Notes: generated by a model from the letters alone, not told the origin. Counted from the first letter of the stretch, positions 15,967 through 24,960 are shown. The stretch is DNA of 64,000 nucleotides from JBGQOG01 sp052113705 (GCF_052113705.1 NZ_JBGQOG010000013.1:62001-126000), one strand, 5' to 3'. Program-made: numbers and translations.

Positions 15967-17274
15967 CTAGCGCCCCAACCTGTCGCGCAGCGCATACCAG
16001 GACATGCCGGCCACCAGCATCGGCCAGCGCAAAAGCGCGCCGCCCGGAAAGGCGGGCATCGGCAACCGCGCCATCACGTCGAACCCGTCGCCCGTCGCGG
16101 TGATCGCCTCGGCCATCAGCTTGCCCGAGAGTGTCGCCAGTGCCACGCCATGGCCGGAAAAGCCGCTGGCCGAGAGGGTATTCGGTGCGGGACGGCGAAA
16201 GCAGGGCATCCGGTTCAGCGTGATCGCCAAAGTGCCGCCCCAGGCATGGGTGATGCGCACATCCGCCAGCCCCGGATAGACCTCGAGCATCGGCTTGCGC
16301 ACCTTGGCGGCAATGTCGCGCGGAAAGCGGTAGGTCACGGTCTCGCCGCCGCCAAAAATCAGCCGTTTGTCCTCGGACAGACGCCAGTAATTCACCACGA
16401 ACTTCGTGTCATGCGCGGCGATATTGGCGCGCAGAACCTCTTCGGCGCGCGCGCCCAGAGGCTCGGTCGCGACGATGTAATTGTTGATCGGCATCACCCG
16501 TGCCGCCACGGAAGGTTCCAGCCGGTCCAGATAGCCATTCGCCGCCAGAATGACGTGATCGGCGGTGATGTCGCCGCCGGTGGTGGTGATCCTGCTGGGG
16601 CTGGTGGCACTGCCGTGCTGCACGGCGGTCACTTCGCTGCCCTCATAGAGCACCGCCCCCGCCGCCTCGGCCAGCCGCGCGAGCCCGAGCGCGAGGTTCA
16701 GGGGATGCACATGCCCCGCGCCATGGTCAATGTCGCCGCCGATATAGGCGGGCGAGGGGATCAGCGCGCGCAAACCCTCGGCATCCAGCGGGGTGATCTG
16801 GTCATAGCCATAATGCTGCGCCAGATAATCGGCCATCTGATGCGCATGGCGTACTTCTGCCGGGTGCCGGGCGGCATGGGCAATGCCCCGGTGACAGGGC
16901 ACGCCCGCCGCATCCGCCAGCGCATAGGTCAGCGCCTTGGCCTCCTCGGCCATGTCCCAAAGCCGCCGCGCGGTGCCGCGCCCGGCCATCTTTTCCAGAT
17001 CGTCCACCTCCAGCCGCTGGCCAGAGCCGATCTGCCCGCCGTTGCGCCCCGAGGCACCAAAGCCGATCTTATGCGCCTCGACCAGCACCACCCGACGCCC
17101 GGCCCCGGCCAGATGCAGCGCCGCCGAGAGGCCGGTATAGCCGCCGCCGATTACGCAGACATCGGCCCGGACCGCGCCGCGCAGCGGGGGGCGGTCGGGG
17201 GCCGGATCGCGGGTCTCGGCATAAAGGCTCGCGGGGTATTGGCCCCGCGCGTCATTGGCGTGCAACAGGTTCAT
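15967..17274 (-). CDS. FAD-dependent amine oxidase, gamma-glutamylputrescine oxidase (PuuB)-like
   Basis: This 435-residue DAO-family flavoprotein starts at MNLLHANDARGQYPASLYAET. The FAD-binding Rossmann motif is ADVCVIGGGYTGLSAALHLAGAG, with the acidic residue of VLVEAHKIGFGASGRNGG closing it; GASGRNGGQ is the family signature. The C-terminal motif is SASGFSGHGVALATLSGKLMAEAI. Family knowledge: PuuB oxidises gamma-glutamylated putrescine to the aldehyde, releasing ammonia and H2O2. The ATG overlaps the TGA of the upstream glutamine-synthetase-like gene by four bases (ATGA), so it is translationally coupled to the ligase that would make its substrate. Other N-alkylated amine substrates are possible. 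Confidence 0.85.
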   Translation of the reverse strand: MNLLHANDARGQYPASLYAETRDPAPDRPPLRGAVRADVCVIGGGYTGLSAALHLAGAGRRVVLVEAHKIGFGASGRNGGQIGSGQRLEVDDLEKMAGRGTARRLWDMAEEAKALTYALADAAGVPCHRGIAHAARHPAEVRHAHQMADYLAQHYGYDQITPLDAEGLRALIPSPAYIGGDIDHGAGHVHPLNLALGLARLAEAAGAVLYEGSEVTAVQHGSATSPSRITTTGGDITADHVILAANGYLDRLEPSVAARVMPINNYIVATEPLGARAEEVLRANIAAHDTKFVVNYWRLSEDKRLIFGGGETVTYRFPRDIAAKVRKPMLEVYPGLADVRITHAWGGTLAITLNRMPCFRRPAPNTLSASGFSGHGVALATLSGKLMAEAITATGDGFDVMARLPMPAFPGGALLRWPMLVAGMSWYALRDRLGR

Positions 17275-18641
17275 ACGTTCAGCAACAGATGCTCGCGCTC
17301 CCAAGGGCTGATGACCTGCAGGAACTCTTTGTATTCGTTGCGCTTCACCGCCTCGTAGACGCCGCAGAACTCCGGCCCCAACACATCGCGGATCGGCGCG
17401 CAATCGGCCAGAAGGTCGAGCGCATCGCCCAGATTATAGGGCAGGTCGGTGTCGCTCATATAGGCGTCGCCCAGACATTCCGAGCGCGGCATCTTGCCTT
17501 CCTTCAGCCCGAGATAGCCGCAGGCGAGGCTGGCGGCAAAGGCCAGATAGGGGTTGCAATCCATCCCCGCCAGCCGGTTCTCCAGCCGCCGCCCGGAGGG
17601 GTCCGAGATCGGGATGCGCAGCCCGGTGGTGCGGTTGTCGCGGCCCCATTCCAGATTGATGGGCGCGGCAAAATCCGGGACATAGCGGCGGTAGCTGTTC
17701 ACATAGGGCGCCAGCAGCGCGATCACCGCCGGCAGATAGGTCTGCATCCCGGCGATGAAATGCAGGAATTGCGGCGTCTCGCCACCATCCGGGCCCGAGA
17801 AGATATTCTGCCCCGTCGCCATATCGGTGATGGAATGGTGGATGTGCATCGCCGAGCCCGGCTCGCCCTCGATCGGTTTCGCCATGAAGGTGGCAAAGCA
17901 ATCATGGCGCAAAGCCGCTTCGCGGATCAGCCGTTTGAAGAAAAAGATCTCATCGGCCAGCTTCACCGCATCGCCGTGGTTCAGGTTGATCTCGATCTGC
18001 CCGGCGCCGCCCTCTTGCAGGATGCCGTCAATCTCGAAGCCCTGCGCCTCGGCAAAGTCATAAATGTCGTCGATGACCTTGCCATATTCGTCGACGGCCG
18101 ACATCGAATAGGCCTGTTTGCCCGCCGCCCGGCGGCCCGAGCGGCCCATCGGCGGGATCACCGGCTGGTTGGGGTCAATGTTGCGCGCGACGAGGAAAAA
18201 TTCCATCTCGGGCGCCACCACCGGCCGCCAGCCCTCGGCGGCATAAAGATCGAGCACCCGGCGCAACACGTTGCGCGGCGCGGTGGGCACCGGATTGCCC
18301 TGCTGGTCGATCGCATCATGGATCACCTGCAAGGTGACATCGGCGGTCCAGGGTGCGGCGGTGGCGGTGGAATAATCCGGGGTCAGGATCATATCCGGCT
18401 CGGTAAAGGCGCCGCTGGGATTGTCGGTCCATTCGCCGGTGATGGTTTGCAGAAAGATCGAGTTCGGCAGAAAGAACCGCTCCTGCTTGGCGAATTTCGA
18501 GGCGGGCATCGCTTTGCCGCGCGCCACGCCGGCGATATCGGCGAGGATGCATTCGACCTCATCCAGCCGCCGCCCGGCGATATAGTCGCGTGCGGCCTGC
18601 GGCATCAGGTCTTTCCAGTCGGGTTTCGGGCTGGCATTCAT
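17271..18641 (-). CDS. Glutamine-synthetase-like gamma-glutamyl-polyamine ligase (PuuA-like), copy 1
   Basis: This 456-residue class I glutamine-synthetase fold protein has the N-terminal beta-grasp domain (LADIAGVARGKAMPASKF), the metal-binding glutamates in VVAPEMEFFLV and GGAGQIEINLNHGD, the metal histidine in SAMHIHHSI and the C-terminal RIPISDPSGRRLENRLAG, with the ATP/glutamate-binding arginines. The DIAGVARGK start and the absence of a glutamine-synthetase adenylylation signature point to the PuuA/GlnT branch. It would attach glutamate to an amine using ATP. The gene lies between an amidotransferase and the PuuB-like oxidase, as expected for a gamma-glutamylation route. The exact amine is unknown. 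Confidence 0.85.
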   Translation of the reverse strand: MNASPKPDWKDLMPQAARDYIAGRRLDEVECILADIAGVARGKAMPASKFAKQERFFLPNSIFLQTITGEWTDNPSGAFTEPDMILTPDYSTATAAPWTADVTLQVIHDAIDQQGNPVPTAPRNVLRRVLDLYAAEGWRPVVAPEMEFFLVARNIDPNQPVIPPMGRSGRRAAGKQAYSMSAVDEYGKVIDDIYDFAEAQGFEIDGILQEGGAGQIEINLNHGDAVKLADEIFFFKRLIREAALRHDCFATFMAKPIEGEPGSAMHIHHSITDMATGQNIFSGPDGGETPQFLHFIAGMQTYLPAVIALLAPYVNSYRRYVPDFAAPINLEWGRDNRTTGLRIPISDPSGRRLENRLAGMDCNPYLAFAASLACGYLGLKEGKMPRSECLGDAYMSDTDLPYNLGDALDLLADCAPIRDVLGPEFCGVYEAVKRNEYKEFLQVISPWEREHLLLNV

Positions 18642-18705
18642 CGTGGGTCTGCCTTTCGGGTAAAGCCTTTGGGGTCAGAAATATTGTCAGCGCGCGCGGT
18701 CGCGG

Positions 18706-19395
18706 TCAGGCCGCAGTGCCACGCGGCTGTTTGAAAAACGCGGCAATCCGGTCCGCCATCACCTGCGCGGCGATGGGCGTGCCCAACCGCGCGGTGGCGG
18801 CATCGAGCAAGGGATCGGGCACCACGCCACGCCCGCGGGTGTCGATCAGCCCCTGCACAAAATCATCGCCAAACTCGGGATGTGCCTGCACGGTAAAGGC
18901 GCGGTCGCCATAGACCAAAGCCGCGTTCTCGCAAAAATCGCTGCAGGCCACGGCGCGGGCGTCCTCGGGCGCGCGGGTCACCTGATCGCGGTGCCAGGCG
19001 TTCAGCGTCAGGCTTTGCCCTTCAAAATCATAGGTTTGGGGGCCAACGGCCCAGCCGCCCGCATAGCGCTCAACCCTGCCTCCCAGCGCCTGCGCGATGA
19101 TCTGATGGCCAAAGCAGATGCCCACCAAGGGCACTTCTGCGGCATAGGCCGCGCGGATGAAATCCTCGAGCCTCGGGATGAAGGGATGATCTTCGTAGGC
19201 GCCATGGCGCGAGCCGGTGATCAGCCAGCCGTCGCAGTCATGGATGCCCTCGGGGAAATCCATCGCCTCCACATGATAGGTGCGAAAGCGCAGCCCCTGT
19301 TCGGCGAGCAGGCGGTGGAACATGTCGGGATAATCGCCCATCTCGTCCCGAAGCGCGTCGGGTGATTGGCCGGTTTGCAAAATGCCGATCAGCAT
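18706..19395 (-). CDS. Class I glutamine amidotransferase-like hydrolase (PuuD role possible)
   Basis: This 229-residue protein starts at MLIGILQTGQSP; the longer upstream frame runs into an interspersed repeat. It has the GATase class I nucleophile elbow (VGICFGHQIIAQALGG, Cys catalytic) and the late HPEF motif supplying His and Glu. It lacks a synthetase domain. Its motif GICFGHQ resembles GMP-synthase-like amidotransferases more than the GICRG type of E. coli PuuD. By context it is the likely gamma-glutamyl hydrolase that releases glutamate at the end of the pathway. The family assignment is firm; the role is inferred from neighbours. Confidence 0.8.
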   Translation of the reverse strand: MLIGILQTGQSPDALRDEMGDYPDMFHRLLAEQGLRFRTYHVEAMDFPEGIHDCDGWLITGSRHGAYEDHPFIPRLEDFIRAAYAAEVPLVGICFGHQIIAQALGGRVERYAGGWAVGPQTYDFEGQSLTLNAWHRDQVTRAPEDARAVACSDFCENAALVYGDRAFTVQAHPEFGDDFVQGLIDTRGRGVVPDPLLDAATARLGTPIAAQVMADRIAAFFKQPRGTAA

Positions 19396-19527
19396 GGAGT
19401 GCCTTTGAGTGAGGATGCCCCAGCCTACCCCCGGCGCCCGCAGAGGTGCAAGGGGGGGCGTGGCGGCAGGGAACCATTGAAGACAGCGCCGCTGGAACTG
19501 TCGCCGGGGGGCCGCCTGCCCCCCGAA

Positions 19528-19557
19528 CCCCCCGGGGATATTTCGGACGAAGCAAGC
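19528..19557 (+). repeat. Interspersed short repeat, copy 1
   Basis: CCCCGGGGATATTT followed by CGGACGAAGCAAGC. It lies in the gap between the two glutamine-synthetase-like genes. The same core is found in inverted orientation at 19609-19645 and again near 30030 and 40873. Confidence 0.75.
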
Positions 19558-19608
19558 GCAAGCCCGCATTTGGTCCCTTGCTCCGTGAAGAGGATAAGAC
19601 GGGCATTT

Positions 19609-19645
19609 GCTTCGTTGCAAATATCCCCGCCGGAGGCTTCCGCCG
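19609..19645 (-). repeat. Interspersed short repeat, copy 2 (inverted)
   Basis: GCTTCGTTGCAAATATCCCC followed by GCCGGAGGCTTCCGC. It is the inverted partner of the copy at 19528. The CGGAGGCTTCCG part is itself a small palindrome and matches the copy at 40873-40910 closely. Confidence 0.75.
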
Positions 19646-19654
19646 TGCGGGCGG

Positions 19655-20986
19655 TCAGACCGTGTCGAGGTAGAGCTCTGACTGCTCCTGATCCGACAAT
19701 TCGGCCATATAGTGGATTTCCTGCCGTTTGGTCATCAGGAAGGTGTCGATCAGCTCATCGGGGAAGATGCGGCGGATCTGGCGGCTGGTTGCGAAACAAT
19801 CGATGGCTTCCTGCCAGGTGCCGGGCATCTGCGGCAGGCCCTGTTCATAGGCATTGCCGATGATCGGATCCGGGGCCGGGGTTTGATCCTCGATCCCGTT
19901 CAGGGCGGCACCAAGCACGGCGGCGATGGTCAGATAGGGGTTCACATCGCCGCCCGCCACGCGGTGCTCGATCCGACGGGCGGCGGGAGAGGAGGCGGGC
20001 ACGCGCAGCGCCGCGGTGCGGTTCTCATAGGCCCAGCCGATGCCGGTCGGGGCATGCGCGCCAGGTACCAGCCGGTCATAGCTGTTTTCATGCGGCGCGA
20101 AGATCAGGGTGGAGCCGGGCAGCGCCTGCAAGAGGCCCCCCACCGCATGGCGCAATTGGTCCGAACCTTCCGGGCCGCCGTTGTTGAAGATGTTGTTGCC
20201 TGCCGCATCCAGCACCGAGAAATGCATATGCATGCCATTGCCCGACCAGATGTCATAGGGTTTGGCCATGAAACTCGCCGCAAAGCCGTTGGAGCGCGCC
20301 AGCCCCTTCACCAGCATCTTGAAGAGCCAGGCGTCATCCGCCGCCTTCAGCGCGTCGGACTGGTGCATCATATTGATCTCGAACTGACCCGGGCCCGCTT
20401 CGGAAATCGCGGTATCGGCGGGAATGTCCATCGCCTCGCAGGCGTCGTAGAGCTGGGTGAAGAAAGCGTCGAACGCGTCGAGCGCGCGCAAGCTCAGCGT
20501 CTCGCCCCCCGTGCGGCGTTTGCCCGAGCGGGGGCTGGGCGGCACCCGCAATGTCTTGCCGGAATCGTCGATCAGGAAGAACTCCAGCTCGGTCGCCACC
20601 ACCGGGGTCAGCCCCGCCGCCGTGTAGCGCTTGAGCACATGCGCCAGCACCTGACGCGGATCGCCCATATAGGGGCGGCCATCCATGTGGAACATCCAGA
20701 TCGGCAAGAGCGCCGTGGGTGCCTCCAGCCAGGGCATCGGCATGAAGCCACGTTCGGTCGGCATCAACACGCCATCGGCGTCGCCGGTTTCAAACACCAG
20801 GGGACTGTCTTCGATATCCTCGCCCCAGATGTCGAGGTTCATCACCGAGAAGGGAAACCGCGTCCCCTCGGTCGCCACCTTCGAGGCAAAGCGGGCCGGA
20901 ATGCGTTTGCCGCGCGCCACCCCGTTCAGATCCGCCGCCGCCACGCGAATGGTGCGCACTTCGGGATGTTCGATCAGCCAGTCCAT
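19655..20986 (-). CDS. Glutamine-synthetase-like gamma-glutamyl ligase, copy 2
   Basis: This 443-residue class I glutamine-synthetase fold protein starts MDWLIEHPEVRTIRVAAADLNGVARGK. Catalytic blocks are present: VVATELEFFLI, EAGPGQFEINMMHQSD for the metal glutamates, NGMHMHFSVLD for the metal histidine, and ALRVPASSPAARRIEHRVAGGDVNPY for the arginine and nucleotide end. It is clearly diverged from copy 1 (for example a one-residue MHMHF versus MHIHH change), so the two enzymes may have different amine substrates or form a hetero-oligomer. It is four bases downstream of the second permease gene and so is transcribed with the transporter. Confidence 0.85.
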   Translation of the reverse strand: MDWLIEHPEVRTIRVAAADLNGVARGKRIPARFASKVATEGTRFPFSVMNLDIWGEDIEDSPLVFETGDADGVLMPTERGFMPMPWLEAPTALLPIWMFHMDGRPYMGDPRQVLAHVLKRYTAAGLTPVVATELEFFLIDDSGKTLRVPPSPRSGKRRTGGETLSLRALDAFDAFFTQLYDACEAMDIPADTAISEAGPGQFEINMMHQSDALKAADDAWLFKMLVKGLARSNGFAASFMAKPYDIWSGNGMHMHFSVLDAAGNNIFNNGGPEGSDQLRHAVGGLLQALPGSTLIFAPHENSYDRLVPGAHAPTGIGWAYENRTAALRVPASSPAARRIEHRVAGGDVNPYLTIAAVLGAALNGIEDQTPAPDPIIGNAYEQGLPQMPGTWQEAIDCFATSRQIRRIFPDELIDTFLMTKRQEIHYMAELSDQEQSELYLDTV

Positions 20987-20989
20987 AGG

Positions 20990-21826
20990 TCACCTGATGA
21001 TTTGCGGCCTGATCCGGAGGCGGGGGCGGGCCCCCGGCAGATGGCGGTTCAGGCGGCGGTTGATCATCCCAAAGAGGCCAATCAGCGTCAGCGTGAGACA
21101 GATGAAATAGAAGGCCGCAATCGGGTAAGGGATGAAGGGATTGAAGGTCTTGTCGGCAAAGTAGCTGGCATAGTAGAGCGCATCGCCCTTTTGCTGGAAG
21201 GCCGGGAAGCCCGAGAAATAGACCAGCGTCGTGGCGTGAAAGAGAAAGATCGCCTCATTCGTATAGGAGGGCCACGCTAGCCGCAGCATGGTGGGCCACA
21301 AAACCCGGGTGAATTTTTTCCAGCCGGTCAGCCCATAAGCATCTGCCGCCTCGATATCGCCCTTTGGCACCGAGCGGAGCGCGCCATAGAAAATCTCGGC
21401 GGAATAGGCGGCGGTGTTGAGGAACAGGACCAGAAGGGCTCCGGCCCAGGCTTTGGTCATCCAACTGGTGGCCAGTGTGATGGTGGTGAAGCCGAGCGAC
21501 ACCTCAAACCCGGCGCGCGGGAGCAGCACCAGCGCCTCATAGGCCAGATAAAACTGGATGAAGAGCGGTGAGCCGCGGAAGACAAAGATGAACCATTCGG
21601 CGGGTTTGCGCAGCCAGGCACTGCGGGCGGCCTTGGCCATCGCCAGCGCATTGGCGAGGAAAAAGCCAAACGTCAGCGCCAGAAAGCCAAAGTAGAGGTT
21701 CCAGATCAGCCCGGAACCGATCAGCGTGAACTGCTGGCAGAGGTTGAAATCGGTCTTCGGCAACAGCCGCTCCCCGATGCCGATCGAGCGCAGGCCGTAG
21801 TCGAGGATGGTTTGCACGCAGCTCAT
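20990..21826 (-). CDS. Amino-acid/amine ABC transporter permease (HisM/HisQ type), second subunit
   Basis: This 278-residue integral membrane protein starts at MSCVQTILDYGLRS. The ATG shares four bases with the TGA of the upstream permease gene (ATGA), so the pair is coupled. It has about five transmembrane segments and the EAA loop EAADAYGLTGWKKFTRVLWP, which docks on the ATPase. Early in the sequence, FVFRGSPLFIQFYLAYEAL is the conserved N-terminal motif of polar amino-acid permeases. It would form the inner-membrane channel with the upstream permease. Confidence 0.9.
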   Translation of the reverse strand: MSCVQTILDYGLRSIGIGERLLPKTDFNLCQQFTLIGSGLIWNLYFGFLALTFGFFLANALAMAKAARSAWLRKPAEWFIFVFRGSPLFIQFYLAYEALVLLPRAGFEVSLGFTTITLATSWMTKAWAGALLVLFLNTAAYSAEIFYGALRSVPKGDIEAADAYGLTGWKKFTRVLWPTMLRLAWPSYTNEAIFLFHATTLVYFSGFPAFQQKGDALYYASYFADKTFNPFIPYPIAAFYFICLTLTLIGLFGMINRRLNRHLPGARPRLRIRPQIIR

Positions 21827-22704
21827 ACGGCGGCCTTTCGCATTGCTTCGCCCGCCATCGTCGCCTGCCCGCGTGACAGCCGCGCGGTGATCCGCTTGAG
21901 CACGGTTTCCGAGATTTTGGTCATCGCGAGGTAGAAGAACAGCAGCGCCAGGAAGTACCACACGCGCCAGTCGGGATGCGGATATTCAAAGGCCTGACTT
22001 TTCTGGGCCCCGAGTTCGCGCGCCCAATAGACGATGTCTTCGACACCGAGCAGGAACAAAAGCGGCGTCGCTTTCAACAGGATCATCCAGAGGTTCGACA
22101 GGCCCGGCAGCGCATAGACCCACATCTGCGGGATCAGCACGCGGCGGGTGACCTGACGCGGGCTCATGCCATAGGCCTCGGCGGTTTCGAGTTGCGCGCG
22201 CGGCACGGCCTGCATGGCGCCCGAGAGAACATTCGCGGCGAAGGCCCCGAAAACAATCGCAAAAGCCGCCACGGCCAGCCAGAAGCCATAGATCTCATGC
22301 ACCCATTGCGGGCTGCTTGACTGCGGCATCTTGGCCGCGGCGCAGACCACGAAATCGGCGCCCTGTCGGATCGGCTGATCCCAGTCGGGGCATTTGATCT
22401 TGTGGCGCAAAAGCTCGATCCCCTGATCCATCGCGATGGGGACGAAGAGGAAGAACAGGATGTCGGGAACGCCGCGCACCATTGCGGTATAGGCACGGCC
22501 AAAGATGCGCAGCGGCAGGAACGAGGCGCGCGCCGCCAGCGCGCCGCCAAAGCCGAAGGCCAGGGCCACCGGCGCCGTGACGAGGATCAGCAGCAGCACG
22601 GTTCCGAAGGACATATAGAACAGAAACTGCTTGCCCGTGGTCAGGTAGCACAGGAGCCAGGCGAGGCCCTCAAGGGTCTTGGGATCGACGCAACTGTCAA
22701 ACAT
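21823..22704 (-). CDS. Amino-acid/amine ABC transporter permease (HisQ/HisM type), first subunit
   Basis: This 293-residue integral membrane protein has hydrophobic segments near residues 28-50, 60-85, 160-185, 210-230 and 245-270. It carries the HisQM motif TAMVRGVPDILFFLFVP and the EAA loop ETAEAYGMSPRQVTRRVLIPQ. A cysteine-containing loop of about 50 residues between segments 2 and 3 (CPDWDQ to CAAAKMPQ) is longer than usual for this family. It lies 58 bases after the solute-binding protein gene and overlaps the second permease. Confidence 0.9.
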   Translation of the reverse strand: MFDSCVDPKTLEGLAWLLCYLTTGKQFLFYMSFGTVLLLILVTAPVALAFGFGGALAARASFLPLRIFGRAYTAMVRGVPDILFFLFVPIAMDQGIELLRHKIKCPDWDQPIRQGADFVVCAAAKMPQSSSPQWVHEIYGFWLAVAAFAIVFGAFAANVLSGAMQAVPRAQLETAEAYGMSPRQVTRRVLIPQMWVYALPGLSNLWMILLKATPLLFLLGVEDIVYWARELGAQKSQAFEYPHPDWRVWYFLALLFFYLAMTKISETVLKRITARLSRGQATMAGEAMRKAAV

Positions 22705-22762
22705 GATGTATGGCGGCGCCGGGGAGAGCGGGCCTTGCCTGCCTCCCCGGCGCCTGTCCTGA

Positions 22763-23482
22763 TCAGAAGGTTTTGGCTGCGGGGCCGAACCATTTCGTGA
22801 TCATCGTATTGAGCGAGCCATCGGCTTTCAACTTGGTGATCTCTGCATCGAACTTCTCGCGCAGGGCGGTGTCGGACTGACGCAGCGCCATGCCGACGCC
22901 GTCGCCCAGCTGCACCGGATCGGCAGCCCAGACCAGTGCGCCGCCGCTTTCGGCCTCAAAGGCGGTCAGCGCGTCGAGATCGGCAAAGACCGCATCGGCT
23001 TCGCCGTTCTTCACCGCGGCGATCGTGTCGTCGAGAGTGGGGAACTCGGCCAGCGTCGCGCCGCTTTTGGCGACGTAATCGGCCTGAATGGTGCCGGTCT
23101 GCGCCGCCACAACGCCCTTGATATCGGCATCGGCGCTCAGCGCCAGATAGCGGCTGTCGGCCGGCGGGATGTAGTTTTGGGTGAAGCTCACCACCTGCTT
23201 GCGCTCATCGGTGATGCTCATGCCCGCCATGATCGTGTCGTAGTTCGAGGACACGAGGTTGGGGATGATCGAATCCCAGTCATTGGTGACCCATTCGCAG
23301 GTCAGGCCCGCGTTTTTGCACAAAGTGTCGCCCAGCTCGCGCTCAAACCCGTCAACTTCGCCTTTGTCGTTGATGAAGTTGAACGGAGGATAGGCGCCCT
23401 CGGTGCCCATGCGCACGGTGTCGGCCATCGCGGCCCCGGCGGTGAGGGCGAGCAGTGCGGTGGTCAGGATCAGTTTTTTCAT
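22763..23482 (-). CDS. Periplasmic solute-binding protein, family 3 (polar amino acid type)
   Basis: This 239-residue protein has a clear Sec signal peptide (MKKLILTTALLALTAGAAMA, cleavage before DTVRMG). The mature protein has the family 3 pattern: TEGAYPPFNFINDKGEVDGFERELGDTLC, then NWDSIIPNL-like and MSITDERKQVVSFTQNY. Two cysteines (about 38 and 43 of the mature chain) could form a disulfide. Family 3 proteins bind amino acids or related amines; polyamines are classically bound by the unrelated PotF/PotD family. Together with the downstream ligases this suggests uptake of an amino-acid-like amine, though the ligand cannot be read from sequence. Confidence 0.92.
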   Translation of the reverse strand: MKKLILTTALLALTAGAAMADTVRMGTEGAYPPFNFINDKGEVDGFERELGDTLCKNAGLTCEWVTNDWDSIIPNLVSSNYDTIMAGMSITDERKQVVSFTQNYIPPADSRYLALSADADIKGVVAAQTGTIQADYVAKSGATLAEFPTLDDTIAAVKNGEADAVFADLDALTAFEAESGGALVWAADPVQLGDGVGMALRQSDTALREKFDAEITKLKADGSLNTMITKWFGPAAKTF

Positions 23483-23532
23483 GGTTTTCCCCGTTTGGTG
23501 GTTTTTTGATTGAATTCAGTCGTTTGGTGGTG

Positions 23533-24309
23533 TCAGCCAACCATTGTTGCCGACAGGAACTGGCGCAGGCGGTCGGTCTGCGGATTGCCAAAAAGCGTCT
23601 CTGGCGCGCCTTCTTCTTCGATCAGGCCCTGGTGCAGGAACACGACATGGTCCGAGACATCCGCCGCCAGGCGCATGTCATGCGTCACCAGAATCATCGT
23701 GCGGTGTTCGCCCGCCAGATCCTTGATGACCTTGACCACCTCCTGTTGCAGCTCGGGATCGAGCGCGGAGGTCGGCTCATCGAACAAAAGCGCCTTGGGT
23801 TCCATGCAAAGCGCGCGGGCAATCGCCGCGCGTTGCTGCTGGCCGCCCGAGAGCTGCGCGGGCCAGGCGTCGGCCTTGGAGCCGATGCCCACCTTGTCCA
23901 GCAGCGCGCGGGCGCGGGCCTCGACCACGGCGGGGTTTTCCCCCAGCACGGTCACCGGCGCCTCCATCACGTTCTGCAAGATGGTCATATGCGACCAGAG
24001 GTTGAACTGCTGAAACACCATGGCCAGATTGGTGCGGAACCGGGTGACCTGCGCGCGGTCGGCGGGCTGACGGCGCAGGCCCTCGCCCTTCCATTTCACC
24101 GCTTCGCCATCAAAGAGCACATCGCCCTGCTGGCTGTCTTCCAGCAGGTTGCAGCAGCGCAGCAAGGTGGATTTTCCCGAACCGGACGAGCCGATCAGGC
24201 TGATCACCTGTCCGCGTTCGGCCGTGATCGAGACCCCTTTCAGGACCTCCAGCGGGCCATAGGCCTTATGAAGGTTGCGAATTTCGATTACGGGAGATGC
24301 TGCTGTCAC
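23533..24309 (-). CDS. ABC transporter ATP-binding protein (HisP/GlnQ type)
   Basis: With the GTG start at 24309 this is a 258-residue ATPase; the usual family start is just before IEIRNLHKAYG. The Walker A is GSSGSGKST, the Q loop is MVFQQFNLWSHMT, the signature is LSGGQQQRAAIARAL, the Walker B is ALLFDEPTSALDPEL and the switch histidine is in LVTHDMRLA. AAGAG stands shortly upstream of the GTG. An ATG at 24414 in the same frame is an alternative but has no ribosome binding site and would add 35 unconserved residues. It is the first gene of the eight-gene transport and catabolic cluster. Confidence 0.9.
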   Translation of the reverse strand: MTAASPVIEIRNLHKAYGPLEVLKGVSITAERGQVISLIGSSGSGKSTLLRCCNLLEDSQQGDVLFDGEAVKWKGEGLRRQPADRAQVTRFRTNLAMVFQQFNLWSHMTILQNVMEAPVTVLGENPAVVEARARALLDKVGIGSKADAWPAQLSGGQQQRAAIARALCMEPKALLFDEPTSALDPELQQEVVKVIKDLAGEHRTMILVTHDMRLAADVSDHVVFLHQGLIEEEGAPETLFGNPQTDRLRQFLSATMVG

Positions 24310-24516
24310 GGGGGGCTCTTTTGCTCTGTTCAGAGCATTGGGCGTGATTTTTGGGTCGAATGCAACGTCTCTGTGACCGCTTACGCTGGGGTATCTACCG
24401 TTTTGGACAGTCATATTTGTCAAAGTGGAAAAAGGTATGAAGCACTGCCCTGAATCGGAGCACCCGCTGAACGGGGCAGCGCTGCTGTAACCGCCCCGTC
24501 GGCGTTGACTCACGAA

Positions 24517-24960
24517 TCAATCACGCCGCGCCTGTACCCTTTGCCGCGCGAGGGCGGAATCGCGGTCGTTCACCCCCAGTAGGTTGGCGGCAAGGCGGAT
24601 CAGCGCCTCTTCCTGCGCATCGCGGATGCCATCGGCCAGCGCCACATCCCACAAGGCCTCGACCACGCTGGCGCGGTCCTCATAGGCGATCTTGTCCTTC
24701 AGCGCGCGGGTGAAGCGGACCGTGTCGGGGGCTTCTGCCTCGACCGCTTCGGCGCGGTGGCGCAGATCGCCCGCTTCGTCGACGCTGAGGCCACGGCGGC
24801 GCGCCAGAACCCGGTCAATCCGGGCCTTCTCGGCGATGGTGTAAGTGTCATCCGCGCGGGCCAGCCGCACAAGCAGCGCCGCCAGCGCCAGTTCGGCGTC
24901 GGGGGCGGTCAGGGGATGCGGGGCGGGGCCGACCAACGCGGCAAGGAATTGTTTCAGCAT
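24517..24960 (-). CDS. TerB/DjlA-N-like protein
   Basis: This 147-residue all-alpha protein starts at MLKQFLAALVG with a good ribosome binding site (CTTGCTCC on the + strand). Hydrophobic helices with acidic positions (LALAALLVRLARADDTYTIAEKARIDRVL and VEALWDVALADGIRDAQEEALIRLAANLLGV) match the tellurite-resistance TerB fold, in which conserved acidic residues bind divalent metal. Most alphaproteobacterial members are stand-alone proteins of unknown function. No ter genes are nearby, so tellurite resistance should not be assumed. Confidence 0.8.
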   Translation of the reverse strand: MLKQFLAALVGPAPHPLTAPDAELALAALLVRLARADDTYTIAEKARIDRVLARRRGLSVDEAGDLRHRAEAVEAEAPDTVRFTRALKDKIAYEDRASVVEALWDVALADGIRDAQEEALIRLAANLLGVNDRDSALARQRVQARRD

